DNA of 64,000 nucleotides from a bacterium HR33 (GCA_002923375.1 BEIJ01000003.1:112001-176000), one strand, 5' to 3'; counted from the first letter of the stretch, positions 35,837 through 45,362 are shown. The notes: generated from the letters alone by a model not told the origin. Numbers and translations are program-made.

Positions 35837-37228
35837 TCATCCGGTCTTGTATCGCCAGGCTACTATCCCCTCCCCGCTAGGCGTGAGCTGGAACTGCTTG
35901 ATCCCGTTCGGCTCGATCGTTTGAGCCGAAATCGTCTCTGTGGCCACCACCTGCCCCTCGGAGTTCAGGAACTCGAAGGTTATGGCGGGAACATTGGTGG
36001 CCTGACTCCGCAGGTTGGAGATGGTACCGACCACCTCGTAGCCGCCCGGCGCTTCGCGGCCCAGCTGTACCTCCACCTGGTAAGTCATCTGGTTGGCCCG
36101 GCGCAGCCACACGTCGGTGGAATCGTCGTTACCCAACAGCTGATAGGCGGCGGCGATCAGCCGCACTACCTGCTGGTTCTGGGGATCCACCTCCCTCAAC
36201 CGGTGCGCTGCCGGAAGCATGCGTGAAGCGTACACCCTTACCGAATCGGGAAGCTGCTTCCCCTGCGCATCCTGAGCCAGCTGAAAGTAGGCGTTCACCA
36301 AGTTGAACAGCCCGTTGCGGTAGTAGGGATTCCGCTCCAAGCCCAGCTCGAATGCCTTAGCGGCCAGCCCTGCATTGTCGGTCCGGAACAAGGACACCCC
36401 TACCCTAAACAAATCCAGAGGATCCATCTGGTCCGCTCGGGCCAGGATGCTGTCGTAAAGCTGGATCGCTCCGGTCGTATCGCCGGCCGCTAGCAGAGAC
36501 CGGGCGTGACCGGTCAGACCCTCGGGATCGTCGGGCCGAATCTTCCGGTACTCTCCAAACCACGTGGCCGCGGAATCCCACTCCTCCAAAACTTCGTAGA
36601 TCCGGGCCACGTTCTGGACCGACTTCTCGTGTATCTCCGCGTGCGCCGTATCCCCGGCGGCAATTCTGGCGGCCAGCTTGTAATAGTGCAGCGCACTGTC
36701 CGCATTGTCCTCGGTCGCGAATATCGTTCCGAGGTAGAAAGAAGCCGTGGGGTCGTCTTGATACAGCTCGTTGGCCAGACGGAACCGGTCCTTGGCCCGT
36801 TCGTAATCGTTGTTGCGCATCCCTTCGATGCCCTGGTTGGCGACCCGTGCCCACACCACCTGCCGGTACTGGCTGATGTCCTCCTTACAACCGGGCATCG
36901 CCGCTTCGGTCTTGTCGAAGGCGCTGTCGGCTCCCTCGCCGTCGCCGCTCAGGGCATAGTAAATGCCCATGAAGTACCACACGCTGGGGTCCTCCGCCAA
37001 TCCTCCCTGCAGCGCCTCGGTCAGAGATCTGCGGGCACCCTCTAGCGCTTCCCGCCGCTTCAAGGTGTCCTCGGTCCCCGTGGCATTCTGGATGTAGAGG
37101 ACCGCACGGGTTACGGCAAAGTGCGTGGTCTTGATGTCGCACTGCCCCGCTTCACCTTGTCCCCAAGCAGAGGGAACCAGTCCCAGAACCAAAGCCCCCA
37201 CTGCAGCTAGACTCGCCTGCTTGCTCAT
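35837..37228 (-). CDS. secreted TPR protein of unknown function
   Basis: 463 residues from ATG 37228, with GGGAG nine bases upstream; ATG 37255 would add nine residues and overlap larC. Signal peptide ASLAAVGALVLGLVPSAWG, cut before Q. About eight TPR-type helix pairs follow (for example AKDRFRLANELYQDDPTASFYLGTIFA and AAKAFELGLERNPYYRNGLFNLVNAYFQL). The last about 90 residues (GYEVVGTISNLRSQATNVPAITFEFL ... FQLTPSGEGIVAWRYKTG) read as an immunoglobulin-like beta domain. No enzyme motif. Likely periplasmic or outer-membrane-associated scaffold. Confidence 0.75.
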   Translation of the reverse strand: MSKQASLAAVGALVLGLVPSAWGQGEAGQCDIKTTHFAVTRAVLYIQNATGTEDTLKRREALEGARRSLTEALQGGLAEDPSVWYFMGIYYALSGDGEGADSAFDKTEAAMPGCKEDISQYRQVVWARVANQGIEGMRNNDYERAKDRFRLANELYQDDPTASFYLGTIFATEDNADSALHYYKLAARIAAGDTAHAEIHEKSVQNVARIYEVLEEWDSAATWFGEYRKIRPDDPEGLTGHARSLLAAGDTTGAIQLYDSILARADQMDPLDLFRVGVSLFRTDNAGLAAKAFELGLERNPYYRNGLFNLVNAYFQLAQDAQGKQLPDSVRVYASRMLPAAHRLREVDPQNQQVVRLIAAAYQLLGNDDSTDVWLRRANQMTYQVEVQLGREAPGGYEVVGTISNLRSQATNVPAITFEFLNSEGQVVATETISAQTIEPNGIKQFQLTPSGEGIVAWRYKTG

Positions 37229-37251
37229 CCTCGCTTGCTCCCTGGTAAAGG

Positions 37252-38454
37252 TCATCGCTTGCCTGCGCCGTCGCCCAAAGCCGCGTAAGCACGCCGCTCC
37301 GCCTCCCTGGCAATATCCAAAGGAGGTCGCTTGAGCCGGTCCGCAGCCCTGATCACGTCTTGATACTCCGCCTTGAGGCGAGGGCCGGACGGCCCCTCGG
37401 TCACCTTCAGCCTAACCGAGACTTCGGGGGCCACATCCACCGTTACCTCCCGGCGGGCCAAAGTGTTCCGGATACTACGCCACCGCCGCACACCCGCCGT
37501 GGTGCTGTTCTCGAACAGCGCTTTCACCACCCCATCGGCGGCGTCCAGCGGCGCTAGCACTTCGATCCTCAAGCTCACCCTGCCCTTCTTTCCTTGGGCC
37601 GCCCAAACTGTACAATCCAGCGCTCCCGCCGCAAGGAGGGCCTCCCTGAGAGGTTCCACATACTCCGGCGGGAGATCGTCGATGTCCGTGACTATGGTCT
37701 CCACTTCCGCCGCCTCCGCCGCCGCCTCTGCCAAAATCAGCCGCAGGGCGTTGGGATAACCTTTAGGATCCCGAGTACCGGCTCCCCAACCCGACCGCAC
37801 TATCCGCCACCGGGAAGGCGGGGCACCTCGCGACAACACCCGCAAGAGGGCAGCTCCGGTGGGAGTAGTGGCTTCACCCTCCACCCAAGAAGCGCTGCTT
37901 ACTTCCCAGCCCTCCAGCAAAATCCCCGTAGCCGGCGCCGGCAGCGGCAGCTTTCCATGACTCGCCTCGACCCAACCCGACCCCACAGCCACCGGGAGAT
38001 TGTAGACCGCGTCGACTCCAAGCCGCTCGAAACCCTCCAGACAGCCCACTATGTCCAAAACCGCATCCACCGCCCCTACCTCGTGAAGGTGCACCTTCTC
38101 AGCCGGCACCCCGTGCACCCTTCCCTCCGCTTCGCCGATCAGCCGAAAAGCGCGAACCGCTCTCTCCTTCACCCAGGGGGACACCGGGGCACGGTCCACT
38201 AGCTCGATCAACTGGGCGACATGGGCTCCGTGACCGCCGATGCCTTGGCCCCCATGGTGCTCTAATTGGAAGTCGACCTTCGTAGCTCGAACGCCACAAC
38301 GCACGGCTGCTCGTATATCGACCTTAACCCCGCCGAACCCCAACCGCCCCGGCAGCGAAAGCAACCACTCAGGGTCGGGGCCCACGTCCACCAGGGCGCC
38401 CAGCAGCATATCGCCGCTGATCCCAGCCGCCGGGTCCAATATCGCGATCTGCAT
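37252..38454 (-). CDS. larC: nickel-pincer cofactor insertion protein LarC
   Basis: 400 residues from ATG 38454 (GTG 38460 possible). Opening IAILDPAAGISGDMLLGALVDVG is the LarC/DUF111 signature; KVHLHEVGAVDAVLDIVG, the His-rich HHGGQGIGGHGAH, and the domain LRIEVLAPLD with NSTTAGVR confirm it. LarC inserts nickel into the pyridinium dithiocarboxylate cofactor of lactate racemase-type enzymes. In Lactobacillus it needs a programmed frameshift; here it is one continuous frame. larB, larE and the LarA apoenzyme are not seen in this window. Confidence 0.9.
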   Translation of the reverse strand: MQIAILDPAAGISGDMLLGALVDVGPDPEWLLSLPGRLGFGGVKVDIRAAVRCGVRATKVDFQLEHHGGQGIGGHGAHVAQLIELVDRAPVSPWVKERAVRAFRLIGEAEGRVHGVPAEKVHLHEVGAVDAVLDIVGCLEGFERLGVDAVYNLPVAVGSGWVEASHGKLPLPAPATGILLEGWEVSSASWVEGEATTPTGAALLRVLSRGAPPSRWRIVRSGWGAGTRDPKGYPNALRLILAEAAAEAAEVETIVTDIDDLPPEYVEPLREALLAAGALDCTVWAAQGKKGRVSLRIEVLAPLDAADGVVKALFENSTTAGVRRWRSIRNTLARREVTVDVAPEVSVRLKVTEGPSGPRLKAEYQDVIRAADRLKRPPLDIAREAERRAYAALGDGAGKR

Positions 38455-38491
38455 AGACACGATCGGGTTAGCCGATTAATATCGCCAAAAC

Positions 38492-39646
38492 TCAGCGGTA
38501 AAGCCAGCCGGCGCCGGTGTTGAACAACACCACCTCCTCGCCACGCTTTATCTGTCCCCTCCGCAGCAGCTCCCTGAGGCCCGCCAGCGTCGCCCCGCCC
38601 TCGGGAGAGGCGTCAATTCCCAGCTCCGAGCAGAGTTCAGCTTGAGCGGAACACAGCGACTCGTCACTTACCGCCACCACTCCCCCGCCGGTATCCCTCA
38701 AAGCCTGGAGCATCAACTTGCCCCCGAGAGGCGCTGGCACTCGCAGTCCCCAAGCCACCGTCACCGGATCTTTCCATTCCTCCGTTCGGTCTGCTCCGGC
38801 TTCGAACGCCTTGACCACCGGCGCGCACCCGCTCGATTGCACTGCAAAGAGCCGCGTCGTGTTCTCCCCTATCCACCCCGCTCTCCTCAGCTCCTTGAAC
38901 GCCTTCCAAATTCCAATGAGCCCCGTCCCTCCGCCCGCGGGATAGATCACCGCGTCGGGGACGCGCCATCCCAGCTGCTCGGCCAGTTCCAGACCCAAGG
39001 TCTTCTTGCCTTCTATGCGGTAAGGTTCCCTCAACGTGGAGACGTCAAAAGCCCCCGACTCTGCGGCGTATTCCCTGGAGGCTCTGCCGCAATCTCCTAT
39101 GTGCCCGTTGAGCAAGATCAGTTCGGCTCCGTAGGCGCGAATTTGCTTAAGTATCGTAGGCGGTGTGTCCGCGGGGGCGTACACCCTCGCTGCGGCCCCA
39201 GCCCTGCGGGCGTAGGCACTCAGGGCAACTCCCGCATTGCCCGCTGTGGGAATCGTGAACCGAGTGACTCCGGCTGCCGTCGCCCTGGTCACCGCGGCGG
39301 ACAACCCCCGAGCCTTGAAGGACCCCGTGGGATTCTTGGACTCGTCTTTGATCCACACCCTCCCGAGCCCCAACTCCCGTTCCAAAGCTGCCGCCCGCAA
39401 CAACGGAGTCATCCCCTCCCCCAAGCTCACCGGTTCCTCGCCCTCCAGTATCGGCAGCCATCCACGGTAGCGCCACATCGACCATGGCGCCTCTCCCAGA
39501 GCCGTTTTGAAAGACCCCTCGGGCAACGTCTCGTATTCAACCAGCCACGGAGATCCGCAGCCCGGGCAGACAGTCGGCAGCCCTTCGGCGCTCCGGCGAT
39601 TCCCGCACCCCGAGCAGTGCAGCGTCCAGGGCAGTTCGCGGCCCAC
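38492..39646 (-). CDS. thrC: threonine synthase
   Basis: 384 residues from GTG 39646. PLP enzyme making threonine from O-phosphohomoserine. N-terminal zinc ribbon pairs CSGCG and CPGCG (about 11-31), PLP Lys in KNPTGSFKARG, glycine-rich phosphate loop PAGGGTGLIG and the C-terminal CSELGIDASPEGGATLAGL. The TAG stop of uvrC shares its G with this GTG. Downstream larC follows after a 37-base gap. Confidence 0.94.
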   Translation of the reverse strand: MGRELPWTLHCSGCGNRRSAEGLPTVCPGCGSPWLVEYETLPEGSFKTALGEAPWSMWRYRGWLPILEGEEPVSLGEGMTPLLRAAALERELGLGRVWIKDESKNPTGSFKARGLSAAVTRATAAGVTRFTIPTAGNAGVALSAYARRAGAAARVYAPADTPPTILKQIRAYGAELILLNGHIGDCGRASREYAAESGAFDVSTLREPYRIEGKKTLGLELAEQLGWRVPDAVIYPAGGGTGLIGIWKAFKELRRAGWIGENTTRLFAVQSSGCAPVVKAFEAGADRTEEWKDPVTVAWGLRVPAPLGGKLMLQALRDTGGGVVAVSDESLCSAQAELCSELGIDASPEGGATLAGLRELLRRGQIKRGEEVVLFNTGAGWLYR

Positions 39647-41472
39647 TAGCTTCTCACGTGCTCCAATACCCGGGTGGCCAGCTTCAGCGAAAAGCCCGGT
39701 AGCGCAGCGATCTCTTCCGGGCTGGCAAGCCGCACTCCGGCCAGGCTGCCGAACCTTTCGAGCAAAATCCGCCTGCGCTTGGGCCCGATCCCGGGAACGC
39801 TCAGCAGCTCGGAAGTCACGACGCGCCGGGTCCGCCGCTTGCGGGAATAAGTGACGGCGAAGCGGTGAGCCTCGTCCCTCAGCCGCTGCAGCAACTTCAG
39901 TCCTGGAGAGCGGCGCGGAAGGACCAAACCCTGGGTCCGGCCGGGCTGGAAAATTTCCTCCTGGCGCTTGGCCAGGCTGATAACCGCCAGGTCTTGGATC
40001 CCCAGCGACTGCAAAGCCTCCAGAGCCGCGTTCAGTTGACCCTTGCCGCCGTCAATTACCATCAAATCGGGAAGTTCCTTGCCCTCCTGCAGCCGGCGAG
40101 ACACGAAACGGGTAACCACCTCCTTGATGGCGGCGTAATCGTTCTGCTCCGGCGTCCCTCCGGTATCCAGCGACTTGATCCGGTAGCGACGATACTCGGC
40201 TTTCTTGGGGCGGCCTCCCTGGAACCAGACTAGCGAACCCACCGTGTCACGGCCCTGATTGGTAGAAATGTCGATGCAAACCATGGACCGGGGAAGCTTG
40301 GCCAATCCCAAATCGCGCCCCAGCGCGTACACCGGATCTTCCGCCCGCTCGTCGGTCACCAGCGACTCGATGAGCATGCTCTCGAGCAAATGCCGCGCGT
40401 TTTGGTCGGCCAGCTCCACCAGCCTCACTTTGCTGCCGCGCTGGGGCAGCGAGAACTTCGTCGGCGCTACCAGCTCGGCCAACTGCTCCAAATCCGCCGG
40501 CTCGAAGGGGAGAAGGGCCTCCGAAGCTCGATCTTGGAGCGGGCGATATCCCAACATCAGGAACGTCCTCAGAACCACCTCGTCGGGTTCTTCCGCCAGG
40601 TTGTGCAGAAACTGCCGCTCCCGCGCCACCACTTTCCCGTCCCTGACCTTGAGCACTACACCCACCGCGTCGTCGCCGTCCCGGGCAAAGCCGATCACGT
40701 CCGCATCCGGCCCGCCCACCGTCTCTATCACCTGAGGCCGCTCCAGCTGGTCCAGCCAGCGGATCGCGTTCCTCAACTCGGCCGCTCGCTCGAACTCCAG
40801 CCGCGCCGCCGCCTCCTCCATGCGCTGCCGGAGACGCGCCCTCACCTCCACCGTCTTGCCCTCCAAGAAGGCGACGACGTCCTCGATCATCTTCCGGTAC
40901 TCGTCTTGGCTCTGATACCCCACGCAAGGCGCTTTGCAGCGCTGGATGTGATAATCCAGACACGGGCGGCTGGGAGCATCCTCCGGCAGATTGTAACTGC
41001 AGGACCGCACCGTGAAGATTCGGCGAATTATCTGCAGCGTGCGGCGCAGCACGGCGACGTCGGTATACGGGCCGAAGTAACGCGCTCCGGGGAGGTTGAG
41101 CCTCCGGCCTACTACTATGCGGGGAAACGGCTCCGCCAGCGTTACCGCAATCGAGGGGTAAGTCTTGTCGTCTCTCAGGCGAATGTTGAACCGGGGGGAG
41201 TACTCCTTGATGAGGTTGTTTTCCAGCAGCAGCGCCTGCGACTCGGACTCCACCACTATCGTATCCACATCCGCTATCAGCTTTCTCAACAGGCGATTCT
41301 TGGGACTGGCTTCGTAGTCGGCCGCCAGATAACTCCGCACCCGTTGCCTGAGATTCTTGGCCTTCCCCACGTACAGCACGCCGCCCCGGGAATCCTTCCA
41401 CAGATAGACCCCCGGCCGGTCCGGCAAGGCCGCGATCTTCCGTTCTAGCTCCTCGCTGATCGTAGTTTGAAT
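39646..41472 (-). CDS. uvrC: excinuclease ABC subunit C, unconventional start
   Basis: 608 residues if read from ATT 41472, normal for UvrC. GIY-YIG nuclease domain (about 15-95: PGVYLWKDSRGGVLYVGKAKNLRQRV), Cys-rich hinge PSRPCLDYHIQRCKAPCVG, UVR motif near residue 200 (AARLEFERAAELRNAIRWLDQ), RNase H-like domain MVCIDISTNQG...GGKGQLNAAL and HhH tail LLSVPGIGPKRRRILLERFGS. Makes both cuts in nucleotide excision repair. No ATG, GTG or TTG lies at a sensible N-terminus; ATT 41472, ATC 41460 and ATC 41436 (the last with GAGGAG 12 bases upstream) are candidates. The 5' end overlaps murJ by about 28 bases. Confidence 0.93.
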   Translation of the reverse strand: MQTTISEELERKIAALPDRPGVYLWKDSRGGVLYVGKAKNLRQRVRSYLAADYEASPKNRLLRKLIADVDTIVVESESQALLLENNLIKEYSPRFNIRLRDDKTYPSIAVTLAEPFPRIVVGRRLNLPGARYFGPYTDVAVLRRTLQIIRRIFTVRSCSYNLPEDAPSRPCLDYHIQRCKAPCVGYQSQDEYRKMIEDVVAFLEGKTVEVRARLRQRMEEAAARLEFERAAELRNAIRWLDQLERPQVIETVGGPDADVIGFARDGDDAVGVVLKVRDGKVVARERQFLHNLAEEPDEVVLRTFLMLGYRPLQDRASEALLPFEPADLEQLAELVAPTKFSLPQRGSKVRLVELADQNARHLLESMLIESLVTDERAEDPVYALGRDLGLAKLPRSMVCIDISTNQGRDTVGSLVWFQGGRPKKAEYRRYRIKSLDTGGTPEQNDYAAIKEVVTRFVSRRLQEGKELPDLMVIDGGKGQLNAALEALQSLGIQDLAVISLAKRQEEIFQPGRTQGLVLPRRSPGLKLLQRLRDEAHRFAVTYSRKRRTRRVVTSELLSVPGIGPKRRRILLERFGSLAGVRLASPEEIAALPGFSLKLATRVLEHVRS

Positions 41473-42983
41473 CTTCGAACCAAAGCCGCGGCGTCGGGAT
41501 GTCCCGCCGCCAGAGTCACTACACCGAAAACTAAACCGAACCCGATGCTGGAAGCTACGGCTGCCGCCCACGGCGACCCGAGGCGAGATCCTACCAAGAT
41601 GGCCGCTCCGCTCGCCAGTACGGCTCCCAAACCCGCAGCCGCGAAGTCGCGGTTGTGCCCGGCTCCCCAAAGCCGCCCCACTTTGCGTTCCAGGGTTGCG
41701 TAGTTCAGCGCCAAATTCAGGTAGGCCCCCAATCCCGAGCCGAGGGCGATCCCGGCCACGCCCAGCCGCTTCATCAGTACAAAGGCCAGCGCCGCCGAGG
41801 TTACCACCGATGCCACCGCGATTCGAACCGGCGTCTTGGTATCCCCCAAGGCGTAGTGCCCCGAGGCCAAGAGCTTGACCGAGGCCTGGGCCGGCAGCCC
41901 TATGGCGTAGGCGGCGACCACCCCTGCAACCAGCTCCGTATCGGAAGCGCCGAACCGGCCCGTTTGGAACAGCGCCGCGACCAGCCAGGAACCTAGGGAG
42001 GCCAAAGCGAAGGCCGAAGGAATGATGTAAAACCCGAGCCGCCGCAGGGAATCGGAGATTCGGCTCGCGAGTTCCTGCCTCGCGTCGGATGCGGCGTCCC
42101 TGCTCAGCTCCGGTAACGCAGCGGCGGCGATGCTCACTCCAAAAAGCGAGAGAGGCAAGGTGGCCAGTAGCTGTGCATAACCCAGCATCGCTACCGCTCC
42201 GCCGCTCAACAGGGACGCGAGCTGGGTGTCCACGATGCTCGAAATCTGCACCACCCCAGCTCCGACCACTACCGGTCCCCAGTTGCGGATCACTCGGCGC
42301 ACGCTCGCCAAACCGAGGCTCAGTTCCCAGCGGAGCCTGCCCGCGAGCTTCAGTGCAGTGGGAAGCTGCACCGCCACCTGAAGCAGACTGCCCGCCAGGG
42401 CGCCCCAAGCCAAGGCGGTGACCAGGCGGGCCCCGAGAAGATATCCGCCCAAGGCGACCAGCACCGCGATCTGGGCCACGTTCCACATTCCTGCGGCTGC
42501 GTAAGACAGGAAAAACTTTCCATGGGTGTTGAGCACCCCGAGACACCAGGCGGAAAGAATCATCACCCCGGACATGGGGAACAAAATCTCCACCAGCCGA
42601 ACGGTGAGGTCTCGGGTATCTCCCGAAAATCCCGGGGCGGCGAAATCGGTGATCACCGGAGCCAGCACTATACCCAAGAGCGCGGAAGCCGCCGTAATCA
42701 GGACCAGGAGACTCGCCATGGTGCTGGCCAGCCTGCGGGCCTCTTCCTTCTCTCCCCGTTCCAGCAGCGCGGCGTAGACCGGAACGAAAGAAGCCGCCAG
42801 CGTCCCCTCGCCTAACAGATTGCGGATGACGTTGGGGATTTTCAGCGCTGCCCTGAAAGCGTCCGCCGCCGGACTGTTCCCGAAATAGTGGGCGAAGACC
42901 CGCTCTCTTATGAATCCGAGCAGGCGGGCGACGACGATACCGGCCGCGACGCTGCCGGCTAGACGTCCTTGGCTGGCCGCCAC
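41445..42983 (-). CDS. murJ: lipid II flippase MurJ
   Basis: 512 residues from GTG 42983. MOP-superfamily exporter with 13-14 membrane helices that flips lipid II for peptidoglycan synthesis. Family landmarks: VARLLGFIRERVFAHYFGNSPAADAFRAALKIPN, IRNLLGEGTLAASFVPVY, and the late YALGDTKTPVRIAV. It is followed by uvrC with a short overlap. Gene order bshC - small protein - murJ - uvrC - thrC is continuous on this strand. Confidence 0.95.
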   Translation of the reverse strand: MAASQGRLAGSVAAGIVVARLLGFIRERVFAHYFGNSPAADAFRAALKIPNVIRNLLGEGTLAASFVPVYAALLERGEKEEARRLASTMASLLVLITAASALLGIVLAPVITDFAAPGFSGDTRDLTVRLVEILFPMSGVMILSAWCLGVLNTHGKFFLSYAAAGMWNVAQIAVLVALGGYLLGARLVTALAWGALAGSLLQVAVQLPTALKLAGRLRWELSLGLASVRRVIRNWGPVVVGAGVVQISSIVDTQLASLLSGGAVAMLGYAQLLATLPLSLFGVSIAAAALPELSRDAASDARQELASRISDSLRRLGFYIIPSAFALASLGSWLVAALFQTGRFGASDTELVAGVVAAYAIGLPAQASVKLLASGHYALGDTKTPVRIAVASVVTSAALAFVLMKRLGVAGIALGSGLGAYLNLALNYATLERKVGRLWGAGHNRDFAAAGLGAVLASGAAILVGSRLGSPWAAAVASSIGFGLVFGVVTLAAGHPDAAALVRRFKLRSARS

Positions 42984-43050
42984 GGGTCGGGTTGGACTGA
43001 AGCCCCGGCGACAACCGCGGGTGCCGGGCCCCCGCAGAGAGGCAAGGCCG

Positions 43051-43338
43051 TCAGGATTGAGGCGTGGGCAGGGATCGTTGTGCCGGCCGCTGCTCGGGAT
43101 TCTCCAGGAGCCGCTGCAAAAACTCGGTCTCTTCTCTCAAAGACTCCAAGGACCGGCTCAGGTCTTCCACCTGGTCTTCCAGCAGCCGCACCTTGTCGGC
43201 CAGCTCCTGGATCTCGCGACTGGTGGCTCCTCCACGACGCTCGAACACCTGGCGCATCGCCGGAGAATCCAATACGATGGCCAGTATGGGAATCAGCAGG
43301 GCTACCAGCAGTATCAGAAATCCGATGGCCCAGAGCAT
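43051..43338 (-). CDS. small membrane protein with coiled coil, function unknown
   Basis: 95 residues from ATG 43338. One N-terminal membrane helix (LWAIGFLILLVALLIPILAIVLD, 2-24), then a heptad-rich coiled coil (about 40-80: EIQELADKVRLLEDQVEDLSRSLESL) and a short Pro/Gln tail. The layout resembles the bitopic divisome proteins FtsL/DivIC/FtsB but no family motif settles it. It lies between bshC and murJ, with 9 and 67 bases of spacing, and may belong to the cell-envelope machinery. Confidence 0.7.
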   Translation of the reverse strand: MLWAIGFLILLVALLIPILAIVLDSPAMRQVFERRGGATSREIQELADKVRLLEDQVEDLSRSLESLREETEFLQRLLENPEQRPAQRSLPTPQS

Positions 43339-43347
43339 GATCGGATT

Positions 43348-44883
43348 CTATGGGTCGCCGCCCAGCGTGGCAAGGGCATGCGTCTTGCACGCCGCGAACG
43401 CCTCGCCCAGAAACTCCCTCCCGTAGCGCACCAGGTACGGTATTACGTTCAACACCCGCTCCTGCGGCTTGCCCAGGGGAAAAAGATTGTTTCGAGCCTT
43501 GGCCAGTTGGGACACCAGGATCTCGTTCTTTTGCTTGAGATGATGCACGATCTTCTTCTCCAACTCCCGGCTGGCCACTAGCGCTTCGTTGCGCGCCGAC
43601 TCGACCGGTTTGACCAGTGTGGGATCGATCTCCTTTACGGCCTCCGCAAGCCGCCCGTACTCCCGCTCCAAGACCGCCCGCAGTTGGTTCAGCGCAGCGC
43701 GAGCTTGCTCGGGCATTTCGTCCCGCACCAGCTGCGCCTCGAGTTGGCCCTCCGGAAGCCGGAGATCCTCAGCGCCAATGCCGTACTTCTCCAGCACCTT
43801 GGCCACCCGCTTTTCCACCACCCGCCCGGACCATCGGGCAATGGGCGTTTGCCGCTCCACTCCCAAGACTCGATACAAGGGCTCGCACTGCCTCAGGTAC
43901 GCATACTCGGCCGGTCCGGCCACGTAGGCCAGCGTAGGAAACAGCGCCGCCTCTATGACCGGACGGGCCAGGACGTTGGGGGAAAACCGCTCCGGTTCCC
44001 GCTCGACCAGCCCTATCAGCTCGTCCAGAGACCAGCGCTCGCCCCCTCTGCGGGCGACATAATGACCGTCTTCCAAAATCAACCGGTCTCTGCCGAGGCG
44101 GCATTCCAACATCACCGTGGAGGCTCCGTCCCCTACTTCGATTGGAGTGTCCAGCCCCCGGCTCCTGAGAAGGTCTCTGTGCTCCGCCAGCGCGCGGTCG
44201 AGCTCCGGAGCCATCTCCAGCTGCCGGATGAAAAACGGAACCATGGCCCGCTTGGCCTCGCGATCCGTCGGTCTGAATACCACCACCCCGAACTCAGCCA
44301 GTAGCTCCGCCAGCGCACCGGAAAACGCCCCAGCCAGGTCGCTTTCGGGCCGGTAATGTCTCCCCAGCCACTCCAGTACAGCCGGTCGGAACTCGGTTGC
44401 CGGAGTGAGCTCGGTAATCCTTTCCAGGAGCTCTTCGACCTCGGCTCCCAGCGTTTCCCGATAGAGGGGAGTGAGCGGAGCTTCCGGCGACCGCACTCTG
44501 AGAGTAAGCCGCTCTATCTCGTTAGCCACCGTAAGGAGGTAGGTGTGGTTGGCTTCGGCGAAGTCATGATCGTCGCCCGCAACCCAAAATACCGGCACCA
44601 CCGGTGTCCGGAGCCGCTCGCTGAGAATCTGGGCGGCAGCCGCCGCCGTCAAAGCCTTGTACACCGTGTAAAGGGGACCCGTAAAGAGGCCGGGCTGCTG
44701 CCCCGTGGTCACACAGAGTACGTCCCCCGAAAAAAGCAGCTCCAGGTTTTCAGCCGCCCGTCCCGACGCGCTGCAGGCGCTCTTGAGGCGCGGATCCACC
44801 GCCCGCTTGAGCCTGGATGCGAGCGGGCGGAAATCCAGCACCGCCTTCTCGGCAAATGGAGTAGGCTCGAATCTCAGCGTCAC
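43348..44883 (-). CDS. bshC: bacillithiol biosynthesis cysteine-adding enzyme BshC
   Basis: 511 residues from GTG 44883 (GTGA overlap with rlmH). Signature VTTGQQPGLFTGPLYTVYKALTA and PVVPVFWVAGDDHDFAEANHTYLL are diagnostic, with a coiled-coil region about 420-470 (RAVLEREYGRLAEAVKEIDPTL). BshC adds cysteine to glucosaminyl-malate, completing bacillithiol, the low-molecular-weight thiol used in place of glutathione. bshA and bshB are not in the window. Bacillithiol is known in Firmicutes, Deinococcus and several FCB-group lineages. Confidence 0.95.
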   Translation of the reverse strand: MTLRFEPTPFAEKAVLDFRPLASRLKRAVDPRLKSACSASGRAAENLELLFSGDVLCVTTGQQPGLFTGPLYTVYKALTAAAAAQILSERLRTPVVPVFWVAGDDHDFAEANHTYLLTVANEIERLTLRVRSPEAPLTPLYRETLGAEVEELLERITELTPATEFRPAVLEWLGRHYRPESDLAGAFSGALAELLAEFGVVVFRPTDREAKRAMVPFFIRQLEMAPELDRALAEHRDLLRSRGLDTPIEVGDGASTVMLECRLGRDRLILEDGHYVARRGGERWSLDELIGLVEREPERFSPNVLARPVIEAALFPTLAYVAGPAEYAYLRQCEPLYRVLGVERQTPIARWSGRVVEKRVAKVLEKYGIGAEDLRLPEGQLEAQLVRDEMPEQARAALNQLRAVLEREYGRLAEAVKEIDPTLVKPVESARNEALVASRELEKKIVHHLKQKNEILVSQLAKARNNLFPLGKPQERVLNVIPYLVRYGREFLGEAFAACKTHALATLGGDP

Positions 44884-45362
44884 TCTGCTATTGTCGGCCC
44901 CGCGGCCTTGTGATAGGGCGAGCCCGCCAAAATCGTGAGAGCGCGATAGAGCTGCTCCAGTAGGATCAGGCGGGCCAGTTCATGGGGAAACGTCAATTTC
45001 GACAGACTCAACTTGAATTCGCAACGTTCTAAAACCCGGGGGTCCAAACCGTACGCCCCTCCTATGACGAAGGCGACGTCCCGTCTTTCCTCCATCCAGC
45101 GGCCCCAACGCTGCGCAAATTCCTCGCTGGAGTCCTCGGTTCCCTGCCGGGTCAGAGCCACCATCCTCGCACCGGAGGGCACCGCTTTCAGGATCCGATC
45201 GCCCTCCAGCTTCAGCCTTTCCGTTACGCGGAGCCTGCCTTGGGGAGGCCTCACCTCGCGGATCTCGAGCTTGAGCACCTTCCGTATCCGGCTGGCGTAT
45301 TCCGCACAGCATGCGGCCAGCCCCGGATCGGTCAAGCGCCCAACGGCGACCACGTGTACCAC
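44880..45362 (-). CDS. rlmH: 23S rRNA (pseudouridine1915-N3)-methyltransferase
   Basis: 160 residues from GTG 45362; TTG 45365 one codon earlier is also possible. SPOUT-fold methyltransferase with the knotted SAM site: FVIGGAYGLDP and LSLSKLTFPHELARLILLEQLYRA, ending in GSPYHK, the conserved C-terminus. Methylates pseudouridine 1915 in helix 69 of the 50S subunit. Nineteen or so bases follow gdhA. Confidence 0.96.
   Translation of the reverse strand: MVHVVAVGRLTDPGLAACCAEYASRIRKVLKLEIREVRPPQGRLRVTERLKLEGDRILKAVPSGARMVALTRQGTEDSSEEFAQRWGRWMEERRDVAFVIGGAYGLDPRVLERCEFKLSLSKLTFPHELARLILLEQLYRALTILAGSPYHKAAGPTIAE

Noticed and set aside
39646..43014. A 1122-residue UvrC fusion extending into murJ
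   Set aside because: The upstream part is a Gly/Arg-rich out-of-frame reading of murJ, whose own frame is intact and shows the complete family sequence.
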